Assembly: GCA_903924465.1 (NCBI GenBank)
Contig: CAIYBN010000006.1
Location: 1 to 64,000 of the forward strand
Source of the DNA: an uncultured Myxococcales bacterium
GTDB lineage: Bacteria; Myxococcota_A; UBA9042
Direction: 5' to 3'
DNA length: 64,000 bases
Shown: positions 1 to 9,613 of the stretch, piece by piece
Numbering within the stretch: the first letter of the stretch is position 1
How the letters are laid out: every line of letters begins with the position of its first letter
Translations under genes and position numbers: made by a program
The notes under the pieces: model-generated
Told to the model about the DNA's origin: nothing
Database searches by the model: none
What the model saw: the letters and a program-made list of their open reading frames with translations, nothing else

Positions 1-216
1 GTTCACGGTGAACGCGGTGGTTTTGAAGTCACCGGAACGATACGCCATCATTGTCATTTTGCGAGGTTACGAGGCTACTGGCACAGCGGGCGGCTGGAAG
101 TCTGCGGAATCAGATCGAAGATCAGTTTGCGGATGCGCCCATGATGGGGCGGAGGGTTGCCGCGCGGCTGTCGTCGTGCTAGACCAAGCCGGCCATTTGG
201 GGGTAGAGGAAACGCC
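1..216. other. Window-edge stretch without a supportable gene
   Basis: One plus frame is open from the window edge to a TGA at 142-144 and could be the tail of an upstream gene, but its composition gives no recognisable domain. A 13-bp palindrome (GTTCAC-G-GTGAAC) sits at positions 1-13. The rest is the leader of the acyl-CoA synthetase gene, ending in a GAGGA ribosome binding site at 206-210. Confidence 0.4.
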
Positions 217-2001
217 ATGACGACAGAGAACGCCAGCAAGCAAAAAGTGAGTGATGTCCTTGACGCCACCGTGCGCGCCTACGCGGATCAGGCCGCGTTG
301 AAGGTCAAGCGCAACGGGACGTGGCAGTCCTACTCCTGGAAGGAATACCGGGAGCACGCGCGGCTGGCGGCCCGCGGGTTCATGGCGCTCGGTTTGGAGC
401 CCAAGGCTGGCGTCGCCATCATCGGCTACAACTGCCCGCAATGGTTCTTCAGCGATATCGGCGCGATCCTGGCGGGCGGCGTGCCGGCGGGCATCTACAC
501 GACCAACAGCCCGGAGCAGTGCGCCTTCATCGCCGCGCACGCGGAAGCGCCGATCGCCGTCGTGGAAGACGGCAAGCAGTTGGCAAAATTCAAGATGGCG
601 TGGGCCGACATGCCCAAGCTACAGCGCATCGTCATGATGACCGGCACGGACGATGATCCGCGGGTCATTTCCTGGGACAAGCTGCTCGAAATGGGCGGCG
701 AGGTGCCGGAGGCCGATCTGGACGCACGCATCGCCGCGCAGGGCCCGGACGACGTCTGCACGCTGATCTACACGTCTGGCACCACCGGCGCGCCCAAGGC
801 CGTGATGATCAGCCACGACAACCTGACCTGGACGGCAAAGACGACGCTGCACGCCCTGGGTGTCAGCGTCGGCGATGACGGCATCAGCTACCTGCCGCTC
901 TCGCACGTCGCCGAGCAAATCACCTCGATTCATGGGCCGATGGCGGCTGCGGCGTGTATCTGGTTTGCGGAGAGCCTGGACAAGCTGGGCGAGAACCTGA
1001 AGGAAGTGCGGCCGACGTATTTCCTCGGCGTGCCGCGCGTGTGGGAGAAGATTCAGGCGAAGATGGAGGCGGCGGGCGCGCAGAATTCCGGCCTGAAGAA
1101 GGCGATTGCCAAATGGGCGCGGGGTGTTGGCCTGCAGGCTGGCTTCGCCATTCAGCGCGGTGAGCCGACGCCGGCGTTGTATGGCTTGGCTGGCAAGTTG
1201 GTGTTTTCCAAGGTCAAGCTGGCTCTCGGTTTGGATCGCTGCCGCATCCAGGTGACGTCGGCCGCGCCGATCTCCCGCTCAACGCTGGAATTCTTCCTGT
1301 CGCTGAACATCCCGATCTACGAAGTGTTTGGCATGTCCGAATGCACGGGTCCCGGCACGATTTCCACGCCGGAGAAATGGGCCACGGGCAAAGCCGGCTT
1401 CGCGCTGCCGGGCACGGAGATGAAGATCTTCCCCGATGGCGAAATCTGCATGCGCGGCCGCCACGTCTTCAAGGGCTACCTGAAGAATCCAGACGCAACC
1501 GCAGAGACGATCGACGCCGAGGGTTGGCTGCATTCGGGCGACATCGGCACGATTGACGATCGCGGCCTGCTGCAAATCACGGATCGCAAGAAGGATTTGC
1601 TGATTACTGCTGGCGGCGAGAACATCGCGCCGCAGGTGCTGGAAGGGCTGCTCAAAGGCATCCCGGTCGTGGCGCAAGCGTGCGTGGTGGGCGATGCGCG
1701 CAAGTACCTGGGCGCGTTGCTGACGCTGGATCCGGAGAAAGTGCCGACGATTTGCCAGCAAATCGGCTCTCCAGCCCGCGACGTGATGTCGGCCGCCCAG
1801 GATGACGCGTTCAAGCGCTTCATGCAGAGTGAGATCGACAAGATCAACGGCAAGCTCGCGCAGGTGCAGTCGATCAAGCGCTGGACCATTATTGCCAATG
1901 AATTCACCATTGACGGCGGAGAATTGACGCCAACGATGAAGATGAAGCGCAAAGTGATTCGCGAGAAGTATGGCGACCAGATTGAGTCGCTGTACCTGTA
2001 G
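217..2001 (+). CDS. Long-chain acyl-CoA synthetase (AMP-forming, FadD/bubblegum-like)
   Basis: Activates fatty acids to acyl-CoA through an acyl-adenylate (ANL superfamily), probably at the cytoplasmic membrane. The protein is 594 aa. It shows the AMP-binding P-loop YTSGTTGAPKAVMISH, the acyl-adenylate motif VFGMSECTGPG, and the C-terminal hinge and catalytic region DRKKDLLITAGGENIAPQ. The architecture lacks a carrier-protein domain and resembles the eukaryote-like long-chain or bubblegum synthetases. The open frame begins at 157, but I place the start at ATG 217, which has GAGGA six bases upstream. Its substrate chain length cannot be read from sequence. The next gene is 53 bp downstream on the same strand. 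Confidence 0.93.
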   Translation: MTTENASKQKVSDVLDATVRAYADQAALKVKRNGTWQSYSWKEYREHARLAARGFMALGLEPKAGVAIIGYNCPQWFFSDIGAILAGGVPAGIYTTNSPEQCAFIAAHAEAPIAVVEDGKQLAKFKMAWADMPKLQRIVMMTGTDDDPRVISWDKLLEMGGEVPEADLDARIAAQGPDDVCTLIYTSGTTGAPKAVMISHDNLTWTAKTTLHALGVSVGDDGISYLPLSHVAEQITSIHGPMAAAACIWFAESLDKLGENLKEVRPTYFLGVPRVWEKIQAKMEAAGAQNSGLKKAIAKWARGVGLQAGFAIQRGEPTPALYGLAGKLVFSKVKLALGLDRCRIQVTSAAPISRSTLEFFLSLNIPIYEVFGMSECTGPGTISTPEKWATGKAGFALPGTEMKIFPDGEICMRGRHVFKGYLKNPDATAETIDAEGWLHSGDIGTIDDRGLLQITDRKKDLLITAGGENIAPQVLEGLLKGIPVVAQACVVGDARKYLGALLTLDPEKVPTICQQIGSPARDVMSAAQDDAFKRFMQSEIDKINGKLAQVQSIKRWTIIANEFTIDGGELTPTMKMKRKVIREKYGDQIESLYL

Positions 2002-2054
2002 TTCGCAGGGCCGTTGCGCGAAGCACAGACCTGCTTGAATTCGCGAGGGCAGCG

Positions 2055-2588
2055 ATGAAGACCTTGAAGATCGTGTTGGTCGTTCTTGCGGTCGTGATCT
2101 TGGGTTTCGTTGGCTTTGTCGCCACGCGCCCGAATCATTTCTCGATCGCGCGCAGCACGAAAGTCGCCGCGACACCGGAGGTGCTCTATGCGTTGGTCGC
2201 CGACCTCCACGAGTGGCCCAAGTGGTCGCCGTGGGAGCACAAGGACCCGGCGATGACGAAGCAGTACTCCGGCGCGGCGTCGGGCGTTGGGCAAGTCTAC
2301 GCTTGGCAGGGCAACAAGGACGTGGGCAAGGGTCGGATGACCGTGATGGAACTGGTTCCGGGCAAGTCCGCAAAGGTCAACCTGGAATTCCTCGACCCAG
2401 GGCCGTTTACCAACACCGTGCGTTTTGATTTTGTCGCCGCTGGGGACAAGACGCAGGTGACTTGGACGATGGAGGGCGAGTCGGACAATTTCGTCCACCG
2501 GGTCTTTGCGTTGGGCATGGATGCGTTGGTCGGGCCGGATTTCGAGGCCGGACTCGCCAATCTCAAGCTGGCGGCCGAGACGAAGTAG
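2055..2588 (+). CDS. Membrane-anchored SRPBCC (polyketide cyclase/START-like) protein
   Basis: A 177-aa protein with an N-terminal hydrophobic anchor (about residues 4-24) followed by an SRPBCC-type helix-grip domain beginning around the FSIARSTKVAATPEVLYALV segment, with the typical DLHEWPKWSPWE signature. Such domains bind hydrophobic ligands. Family members of this length are usually annotated as polyketide cyclase or SRPBCC with no known substrate. The start has a GAGGG ribosome site five bases upstream. It converges on the glycosylase gene with only six bases between the two stops. The biological role is unknown. Confidence 0.8.
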   Translation: MKTLKIVLVVLAVVILGFVGFVATRPNHFSIARSTKVAATPEVLYALVADLHEWPKWSPWEHKDPAMTKQYSGAASGVGQVYAWQGNKDVGKGRMTVMELVPGKSAKVNLEFLDPGPFTNTVRFDFVAAGDKTQVTWTMEGESDNFVHRVFALGMDALVGPDFEAGLANLKLAAETK

Positions 2589-2594
2589 CGTTTC

Positions 2595-3473
2595 CTACTC
2601 GGCCAGCGTCCTGGGCCACAGGTCGTGCAGCAGCTTGGACAGCGCGCGATCCGCCAGCAGCCGGCCGTCGGTCTGGCAGCGCGCGCAATAGTTGCACTCG
2701 TTCTCCGCGTAGACGATGCGCTGCACGGGACTGCCGCAGTCCGGACACGGCTGGCCGAACTTGCCGTGCACCGCCATCTCGGGTCGAAAGGCCGTGACCT
2801 TCTCTGGCCAGGCAGCCGTCGCCTCCGCGCACAGCCGGTCCCGCCATTCGCCCAGCACGGCGACCGTGGCGTGATGCAGGCGGGCGCCCGCCTCCGCGCT
2901 CAACTTCGCGGTCGTCAGCAGCGGTGACAGCCGCGCGCGGTGCAGAATTTCGTCGGAATAGGCATTGCCAATCCCGGCTATCTGTTTCGGATTCGTCAAC
3001 GCCCGTTTGAGCGTGTGGTTCTCCGTTTGCAGCGCCGCGATGAACGCGTCGGTGGGGACCTGCAGCGGCTCCACGCCGCCGGGATCGTGCGCCGCCAGAG
3101 CCGCTTCGTCCGACACGATGTGCACGGACGCCCGGCGTTTGCTGCCCGCTTCGGTCATCAGCAGGGTGCCGCGATCGAAATCCACCGCCAACAAGCCAAG
3201 TTTAGCGGGAATCTTCTGCCCCGGCGGCTTCCACTGCAGCCGCCCGGCAATCATCAGGTGCAGCACCAGCCAGAGATCACCGTCGAACCCCAGCGCGATG
3301 CGTTTGCCCAGCCGTCGCACGTTGCGCACGGGCTGGCCGATGAGCGTGTCGGGGCGAGGCGCGACCGAGCGGAGCACGAAGGGATTGGCGAATCGCAGCG
3401 CCCGGACCGGCTGGCCAAGCACGCGAGTGGACAAGGCGAGACAGTAGGCGTCGATGTCGGGCAGCTCCGGCAT
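2595..3473 (-). CDS. mutM: Formamidopyrimidine-DNA glycosylase / endonuclease VIII family (MutM/Nei)
   Basis: A base-excision repair glycosylase/AP lyase of 292 aa. The mature N-terminus PELPD supplies the catalytic Pro2 and Glu3, and Lys57 in RRLGKR matches the conserved catalytic lysine position. The C-terminal zinc finger is canonical, with CPDC and CARC separated by 16 residues. Asp6 replaces the Glu of the usual PELPEV, so Nei-like specificity is possible and the Fpg versus Nei assignment is open. It starts two bases after the pmbA stop, making it the last gene of a tldD-pmbA-mutM minus-strand operon. Confidence 0.88.
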   Translation of the reverse strand: MPELPDIDAYCLALSTRVLGQPVRALRFANPFVLRSVAPRPDTLIGQPVRNVRRLGKRIALGFDGDLWLVLHLMIAGRLQWKPPGQKIPAKLGLLAVDFDRGTLLMTEAGSKRRASVHIVSDEAALAAHDPGGVEPLQVPTDAFIAALQTENHTLKRALTNPKQIAGIGNAYSDEILHRARLSPLLTTAKLSAEAGARLHHATVAVLGEWRDRLCAEATAAWPEKVTAFRPEMAVHGKFGQPCPDCGSPVQRIVYAENECNYCARCQTDGRLLADRALSKLLHDLWPRTLAE

Positions 3474-3475
3474 GG

Positions 3476-4789
3476 CTACCGCCCGGCCACGCTCACGCCG
3501 CCAAAGACCAGCGTCGGAGTGCGCAGCGCCGAATAGCGATACGGGTCATCGCCAACGGCCAGCAGCGACGGCCACAACGTCAGGTGGTTGCCCGAGATGT
3601 TCGCCTCACCGATCGGCTCGGCGATTTGCCCGCCGCGGATGGCAAACCCTTGGATGCCCCAGGAGAAGTCGCCTGTCGTGCCGTTGGCGTTGCCGCCGAG
3701 GAAACTCGTGACCAAAATGCCGTCGCCGACGTCCCGCAGGAGCTCCGCGTGGGTGCGTTGCCCCAAACGCCAGCGCAGGTTGGACATGCGGCCCGTCGTC
3801 GGCGCCAGCCCAAGTTTCTTGCCGTAGTACGTGTCGATGAAACCGTGCTTCAGCACACCGCCCGCGAACAGCGGCATTTCGCGCGCTGCCATGCCTTCGC
3901 CGTCAAAGCGCCGCGAGCCCAGGCCGCGCACGACCAGCGGATCGTCCGTCAGGTCCAGCAAATCATTGCCGATGGTGTGGTCAATCTTGCCTTCCAAAAA
4001 CGAGCGCTTCTGCTGCCAGCCGGCGGCCGACAGGCCACTCAGCAGCGAGGACACCACGCGACCCGCGGCGCGTGCATCGACGACCAGCGTCTTGGTGCCC
4101 GATTCCGGCTTGCTGGAGCCCAGTCGACTGAGCGCCCGGCGCGTCGCCTCTTCGCCGACGCCTTGCGGATCCGGCACATCGCCGCGCCAGCGCGCACCGG
4201 CATAACAGGCATCCTCCGGCCGGCGGCCATCGGCGTCCTGCACACTCACCTGCGCGCCAAGCCAGTAGCTCGTTCCAGCTTTCTCGCCGGTAAAGCCGTC
4301 GGAATGGACGCGCCATGACTGGCTCTGGCTGTCCGACACGCTCGTCGTCACCGACAAGATGCGCGCTGACTCCGCGGTATTGCGTGTCGCCTGCTCCAAT
4401 TGCTGCGCCAGTTCGCGCCGCCGCACCGCGGTCAAGTCGCCGTAGTGCGGATCGGCCAGCTGCAGGTCCGCCAGGGATTGGCCGACGTACAAGGCCGGAT
4501 CGGGCAGCGTCCGAAACGGGTCTGGCGCCAGCGCCCGCGTCATCGCCACTGCGTCGGTGAGAAACGTGTCGAGCGCATCCGCACGCAGGTCGCTTGTGGA
4601 GACCGACGCATACCGACCGTCGACGTACAACTCCACGCCCACGCCGCGCGTCGTCGCCTCCATCAGCTTTTCCACCGCGCCGTCGCGCCATTGCACCGAC
4701 ACCTCGCGCACCTGGTACGCGCTCGCGGCCACCTGCTGGGCGCCATGCGCCTGGGCGCGTTCCACGACTTTTCCGGCAATGTCCAGCAT
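3476..4789 (-). CDS. pmbA: PmbA/TldE-like subunit of the TldD-TldE peptidase
   Basis: The non-catalytic partner of the TldD metalloprotease, involved in processing small peptides such as microcins or antitoxins. At 437 aa it is close to the usual PmbA length. N-terminal residues resemble MLDIAGKVVERAQAHGA, followed by the TldD/PmbA fold. The C-terminus contains GGNANGTTGDFSWGIQGFAI, which is typical of the family, and the HExxxH zinc site is absent, as expected for TldE. The frame extends upstream to 4879 inside tldD, but the ATG at 4789 gives the family-like start, preceded by GAGG. The stop-to-start distance from tldD is two bases, implying coupling. Confidence 0.88.
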   Translation of the reverse strand: MLDIAGKVVERAQAHGAQQVAASAYQVREVSVQWRDGAVEKLMEATTRGVGVELYVDGRYASVSTSDLRADALDTFLTDAVAMTRALAPDPFRTLPDPALYVGQSLADLQLADPHYGDLTAVRRRELAQQLEQATRNTAESARILSVTTSVSDSQSQSWRVHSDGFTGEKAGTSYWLGAQVSVQDADGRRPEDACYAGARWRGDVPDPQGVGEEATRRALSRLGSSKPESGTKTLVVDARAAGRVVSSLLSGLSAAGWQQKRSFLEGKIDHTIGNDLLDLTDDPLVVRGLGSRRFDGEGMAAREMPLFAGGVLKHGFIDTYYGKKLGLAPTTGRMSNLRWRLGQRTHAELLRDVGDGILVTSFLGGNANGTTGDFSWGIQGFAIRGGQIAEPIGEANISGNHLTLWPSLLAVGDDPYRYSALRTPTLVFGGVSVAGR

Positions 4790-4791
4790 GT

Positions 4792-6228
4792 TCAACCTCG
4801 CCCGCCCACGGTCATGGCGCGCACGCGCGTCGTCGGCATGCCTTGCGAAACGGGCACCGATTGACCGTCCTTGCCGCACGTCCAGCCGCCATCGTCGATC
4901 TTCAGGTCGTCGCCGACCATGTCGATCTGCTCCAACACTTTGGGGCCGTTGCCGATCAAGTTCACGTCCTTGATCGGTCGCGTCAGCTTGCCGTTCTCGA
5001 TGAGCCAGCCGTTCTTGACGTAGAACGTGAAGTCACCCGCGCCGATTTGCACCTGTCCGTTGGCGAAATTGCCACAGTAAATGCCGCGTTCCACCGACGC
5101 GATGATTTCCTCCGGCGTATGCGGTCCGGGCATCATGTACGTGGACCGCATCCGTGGCAGCGGCGCGTACCGGAAGCTCTCGCGGCGGCCGTTGCCGGTC
5201 GGCTGCACGCCGTAGTGGCGGGCGGAAATGCTGTCGTGCAGGTAGGTTTGCAGCACGCCGTCGTGGATGAGCGTCGTCAAACCCGCGGCGTTGCCTTCGT
5301 CGTCGACGTTGATGGCCCCGCGCGCGCCCTGCGGCGTGGCGTCGTCGACCACGGTCACAAACGGCGCGGCGATCGGCTTGCCCAGCTTGTCGGCGTAAAT
5401 CGACACGCCTTTGCGGTTGAAATCGGCCTCCAGGCCGTGACCAATCGCTTCGTGCAGGAGAATGCCCGAGCTGCCCGCGCCGAGCACGACCGGCATTTCG
5501 CCCGCCGGCGGCTGCACGGCTTCAAACAGAATGGTCGTGCGGTCGACGGCTTCCTGCACGAGCTTGTCCAGCTTCGCGTCGGTGTAGAATTCCAGGCCCG
5601 CGCGACCGGCGATGTTGCCGCCGTTGGACTCGCGCTTGCCGTCCTGCTCCGCCATGCAGGACAGGTGGATCAGCGTCATCGGCTGTTCATCAAACGCCAC
5701 ACGGCCATCGCTATCGACCATCAGCACCGCGCCTTCCTCGTCGGAAAAGTGCACGGTGACCTTTTGCACCCGCGGATCGGCGGCGTGGGCGCGCTCTTGG
5801 ACGCGCTGCAGGAGTGGTAGTCGGGTGGCGGCAGCGACGGTATCCCACGGCGTCTTGGCCCGGTAGCGCTGCGGAATGGCGGTCGCAACCAGCTGTGGAA
5901 TCGGGCGATCGCGGCTGGGACCATCGGCAATCGCCGCGGCCGTCAACGCGGCCTGACGCACCGACTCCGGCGACAGGTCCTCCGTGTAGCCATAGCCCGT
6001 CTGATCGCCGCGCAGCACGCGAATGCCCACACCGAGTTCGATGCCCGACCAGGCGCGATTGACCGCACCGTCTTCCAAACCAAGCGAATGGGCCACGCGG
6101 TGTTGAAAATACAGGTCAGCGCGATCGCCGCCCCGCGCCAACGCCGCGGAAAGCGCCGTGCGAATCAGCGATTCATCGACGCCGAAGCGACCAAAATACG
6201 CCAAGGCATTGGCAAGGGCTGTGGTCAC
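4792..6228 (-). CDS. tldD: TldD metalloprotease
   Basis: The zinc-dependent catalytic subunit of the TldD/TldE protease. The zinc motif HEAIGHGLEAD is present, as is the C-terminal TCGKDGQSVPVSQGMPT block conserved in TldD. I place the start at GTG 6228, which has GGAGG four bases upstream and gives 478 aa, the expected size. An open frame runs back to 6279 but adds residues not expected in the family. It is followed immediately by pmbA and mutM, so all three are probably one transcript. Linking a protease pair to a DNA glycosylase has no obvious functional logic and may simply be a shared promoter. Confidence 0.92.
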   Translation of the reverse strand: MTTALANALAYFGRFGVDESLIRTALSAALARGGDRADLYFQHRVAHSLGLEDGAVNRAWSGIELGVGIRVLRGDQTGYGYTEDLSPESVRQAALTAAAIADGPSRDRPIPQLVATAIPQRYRAKTPWDTVAAATRLPLLQRVQERAHAADPRVQKVTVHFSDEEGAVLMVDSDGRVAFDEQPMTLIHLSCMAEQDGKRESNGGNIAGRAGLEFYTDAKLDKLVQEAVDRTTILFEAVQPPAGEMPVVLGAGSSGILLHEAIGHGLEADFNRKGVSIYADKLGKPIAAPFVTVVDDATPQGARGAINVDDEGNAAGLTTLIHDGVLQTYLHDSISARHYGVQPTGNGRRESFRYAPLPRMRSTYMMPGPHTPEEIIASVERGIYCGNFANGQVQIGAGDFTFYVKNGWLIENGKLTRPIKDVNLIGNGPKVLEQIDMVGDDLKIDDGGWTCGKDGQSVPVSQGMPTTRVRAMTVGGRG

Positions 6229-6345
6229 GCGACCTCCATGGGCGGCTGGCTGGGCGAATGGCCGCAAAGAAGCAACCACAACGCAAGATAGCGCCTGTCG
6301 GCAGGGTCACAAGCTTTCGCGAGAAAATCGTCGTCCGGACGCGAA

Positions 6346-7908
6346 CTACGGCGCCTGGAACACGATGCCGCAGCGGTAGAACGTCGACGACACGTCGGTG
6401 GCCTGGCTCGCGGCGCTGAACTTGATGTACAGCGGCGTGCCGTCGGCCGTGGACTTGAGCGTCGTGATGGCCACGCCCGCCGCGGGTTCGACCTGGCTGC
6501 CGTTGGCAATCGCGGTCGTGCCGGCATCGCTGTAGAGGTCCACCTTGAAGCTGCGCAGGCCGGAGCCGAGCGATTGCGCGCCGCAGTAGACCGCCATCGC
6601 GCCGCCGCCCATGCCGGTCGGTACCGTCGCGGTCCACCAATCGACGTCCGCGCCGCTCTTCAGCAGATCGCCTTCCAGGTAGCCCGACTGGTTGCCGTTG
6701 TTGGCGGCCACCTTGATGACTTCCGCACCCGTCGCTGCGTCGTTGGCCGAGTCGTTGGTTTCCACCGGATTGCTGCCACCGGCATAGGCGTCGAAGAAGT
6801 AAAACTCGCTGGCGGTGAAGTCACCGGTGCCGCGAATGACGTACAGGAAGTAGCCCGTGCCGAACGTGAGCGGCGGCCCGATGGTATCCGACTTGGAGAG
6901 GTCGACGTTGGCGATTTGCGCGGTCGGCGTCGCTTCCGATGCGATCCACGCCGTGCCAAACACGGCCGTCGAACCGTTGCCGTCGACGGTGCCCGCGGCC
7001 AGCGTCACGTTGATCGACGAGCGACCTTGCGAAACGGTCATGTCCGCCGGGACGTTGAAGTGGTACACGTCGATGTCCACGATGCCCTTGAACGTACCTA
7101 GCAACGTCGGCGAAACGTACTTGCTCTGCGTGTTCTTGTCCCACGTGACTTCAGTCGCCTGCGCGGTGGTGTCGCCGGTTTCCTTCTCAATCACGATGCC
7201 CGGATCGGAATCCACGAACATGGCCACGCCGATGTTGTAGTCGGTGTTGCCCTTGTCCTGCGGATCGGCGCACGAGACGCCCTTCTTCTCCGGGTGCGCG
7301 GCCAGCCACGTCCAGCATTCCTCGACGCGGACATAGTACGTGCCGTCGGCGGGCAAGTACGTCATCAGCTCACTGTCGTTGTTGACGCGGCTGATCGGAT
7401 CGTCGTTGAACGCGATCTGCTTCTTGTCCGGGCCGTACAGCGTGATGATCGTGTCGATCGTATCCGGATCAAACGCCGTCGTGAGCGACTGCGCCTGAAT
7501 GTAGATGTACGTGATGTCGCCTTTCTTGCCGTCGAAGCTGTAGTAGTCGACGTCGCCGGTCGGATCCAGCGTGTCCGACGCGGGATTCTGCGGCGCGGCG
7601 GTCGTCGCCACCGTGATCGGCGTCGCCGTCTCCGGGGTATTGTCCTTGTCGACCGCGACCTGAATGTCCGCCTTCTTGACGTCCTTGCCCGCGTCCTTGG
7701 AGGCGTCGGCCGCGTCGCCACCGCCGCTCGCATCCGTGCCGCTCGATGTCGTGTCCGTCAGCGTATCCGTCGCGGCGTCAGCGGCGGTTCCTCCACCGGC
7801 GGCCGTGCTGCTGCCGCATCCCGTGATGGCGACTACGAGGGCCAATCCAGCGGTCAAGGTGGTCACGGCGCGACGCACGCCGACGAGACTGGGGTTCAAG
7901 CGATTCAT
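6346..7908 (-). CDS. Secreted lipoprotein with pre-peptidase C-terminal (PPC)-like domains
   Basis: A 520-aa predicted lipoprotein. The signal peptide ends in a lipobox (ITGC, Cys31), followed by a low-complexity Gly/Ser/Thr/Asp-rich linker (about residues 32-85). Then come repeats resembling PPC domains, marked by GDVDYYSFDGKKGD, DIDVYHF and DVDWWTATVP segments. PPC-like beta domains are usually accessory modules of secreted proteins, and no catalytic domain is visible. The open frame begins at a GTG at 7914, but AAGGA is well spaced only for ATG 7908. The role is probably cell-surface or outer-membrane and is otherwise unknown. Confidence 0.8.
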   Translation of the reverse strand: MNRLNPSLVGVRRAVTTLTAGLALVVAITGCGSSTAAGGGTAADAATDTLTDTTSSGTDASGGGDAADASKDAGKDVKKADIQVAVDKDNTPETATPITVATTAAPQNPASDTLDPTGDVDYYSFDGKKGDITYIYIQAQSLTTAFDPDTIDTIITLYGPDKKQIAFNDDPISRVNNDSELMTYLPADGTYYVRVEECWTWLAAHPEKKGVSCADPQDKGNTDYNIGVAMFVDSDPGIVIEKETGDTTAQATEVTWDKNTQSKYVSPTLLGTFKGIVDIDVYHFNVPADMTVSQGRSSINVTLAAGTVDGNGSTAVFGTAWIASEATPTAQIANVDLSKSDTIGPPLTFGTGYFLYVIRGTGDFTASEFYFFDAYAGGSNPVETNDSANDAATGAEVIKVAANNGNQSGYLEGDLLKSGADVDWWTATVPTGMGGGAMAVYCGAQSLGSGLRSFKVDLYSDAGTTAIANGSQVEPAAGVAITTLKSTADGTPLYIKFSAASQATDVSSTFYRCGIVFQAP

Positions 7909-7993
7909 GGGCACGTCCTTTGGGCGAGAAGAGATCGATTTCTGGTCCGTCGCGCAGACCGCGCGGCAGCGTAGCAGAACTGTCAGAAGCTTG

Positions 7994-9565
7994 TCACGGA
8001 GAAGAAAGCGTGCCGTCCAGCGATTTGAGCGCCGACATCACGCACGTTTTGTGCTTTGTCGTGGATTCCACCGCATGCGCATCCGCGAGCGCCTGTTTGC
8101 GCGCGGCGCCAATCGGCAGGCCGTTGTCGAAAATGCTGATGTCCTGTGCGGCTTTCTCATCGCGGCCGCAGCGATCGTCCAGCACCTGCGCCAGGCACCG
8201 TTGGCCCAACGGTTGGCCGACGAGGAATTCCACGACGCCGATCGAGCCCAGCAAATCCGGCTGTTTGAGCAGCACGGAGCAGTCGAAATTGGCCTGGCGG
8301 CTCAGCAGTCCGTTCAGCCAGCGCGCAAGAAAGAGATCGGTCGTCGCGCCGTCGGCGAATTGAAAATGACCTTTGCTGTCAGCGGGAACGAACAGTGCGG
8401 ACTGAAAGGTTTTTTCGCACACATGCCGACGCCGTTCTTCCGGCGTCCCGGCCACACCGGCATCCACCGCCGTCGTGCCCCAGCGCGCGTCGATCGCCCG
8501 CTCGCACCCTTCCAGGTCAAAGCGCGGCTCGCGAAATCCTTTGGTTTCCACTTGCACGCGCAGCATGCGATCGACCATGTCCAGCGCTTCCACTTGCGTC
8601 CAGCCGAGGTTCTCCAGCTCCTTTTTCAGCCGTACACCCACCAGCGTTTCATAGACGTTGCTGCGGCTGGCAATCACGCCCGACATCGGATCCAGCGACT
8701 TTTGGTGAAAATCGGCCAACGTCAGCACGTCGCGGTAGGTCGACAGGTAGGGGAACGTGCACTGCACGCCGAATTTGCCCTGTTCGTCCAGGCCAAAACG
8801 CTTCAGGAACAGCTGGAACTGCGCGCGGGTGTTCTCGTCCTTGTAGCTGCGCGCCACAAACGCTTCCGTCGTCTTGCACTCCAGCGGCTGGATTTCCAGC
8901 TTCGCGTCGACCGGGGCAAAGCCATAGTCGGCGTCCAGCACGGGCGGTCTGGCGAGCAAAACGATTTGCGCGGCGGGCACTTGCGCGGATAGCTCCCGCA
9001 GCGCCGTCATGACCCGTGCGCGGTGGACGAGGTCCACTTCCTCGATGCCGTCCGCCAAGAGCAACAGGCGCCCTTCCGCCAATTGCGGGGCCAGGAGCGC
9101 CGCGTCGACACCGGCATCCTTGGCAATGACCGCGAGCACTGGATTGCCCGGCGTCGTCACCTTGGCGACTTCTTTCAAATCAATCGAGAACACCGGAAGC
9201 ACGCCGCACAGCTGCGCGCGAATCGACTCGGCCAGCCGTGTCTTGCCCAAGCCGCCGCGCGCGAGGACCGATGCATTCTTGAGCTCGCCCCCTTCCAGCA
9301 CGGCGACAAAATGCGATTCTGACAGGAGATTTTGCGTCTGCCCCTGCCAGTCATGGACGTACAGGACCGGCGGATTGTAGGCGCCGCTGGACAGGTCGGA
9401 CGCTTGCCGCGCGGCGCGTTCTTCGCAGACCTTCAGGTAGCTGGACGTCGTGCGGTCGGCCAGGCTTTTGGCGATTTGGCTTTGACCACCGCCACAAGCC
9501 GCCAACGCGAGGAGGGCAAGCACGCCTGACAATCGGCTGAAATGGTTGATCAATCGGAAAAGCAC
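7994..9565 (-). CDS. Lipoprotein with NACHT/STAND-like P-loop ATPase core
   Basis: A 523-aa protein with two features that do not normally occur together. The N-terminus is a convincing lipoprotein signal peptide (hydrophobic core about residues 13-23, lipobox LAAC with Cys24). It is followed by a NACHT-like NTPase core: Walker A ARGGLGKT (102-109), Walker B LLLLADGIEE (167-176) in the hhhhDGhDE style, and a sensor-like IVLLARP (201-207). The C-terminal half (about 220-520) is helical-looking and lacks recognisable TPR, WD or LRR repeats. AGGAG lies six bases before GTG 9565, so I prefer this start over the frame-extending TTG at 9586. Either start keeps the signal peptide. The ATPase assignment rests on motifs only. 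Confidence 0.7.
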   Translation of the reverse strand: MLFRLINHFSRLSGVLALLALAACGGGQSQIAKSLADRTTSSYLKVCEERAARQASDLSSGAYNPPVLYVHDWQGQTQNLLSESHFVAVLEGGELKNASVLARGGLGKTRLAESIRAQLCGVLPVFSIDLKEVAKVTTPGNPVLAVIAKDAGVDAALLAPQLAEGRLLLLADGIEEVDLVHRARVMTALRELSAQVPAAQIVLLARPPVLDADYGFAPVDAKLEIQPLECKTTEAFVARSYKDENTRAQFQLFLKRFGLDEQGKFGVQCTFPYLSTYRDVLTLADFHQKSLDPMSGVIASRSNVYETLVGVRLKKELENLGWTQVEALDMVDRMLRVQVETKGFREPRFDLEGCERAIDARWGTTAVDAGVAGTPEERRRHVCEKTFQSALFVPADSKGHFQFADGATTDLFLARWLNGLLSRQANFDCSVLLKQPDLLGSIGVVEFLVGQPLGQRCLAQVLDDRCGRDEKAAQDISIFDNGLPIGAARKQALADAHAVESTTKHKTCVMSALKSLDGTLSSP

Positions 9566-9613
9566 GGCGGTCTCCTGAAGGTGCAAAAGCGGCGATGTTT
9601 GTAACCCATACCG

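Noticed and set aside
7912..7914. GTG start for the PPC lipoprotein
   Set aside because: It lies almost on top of the AAGGA site; ATG 7908 has proper spacing.
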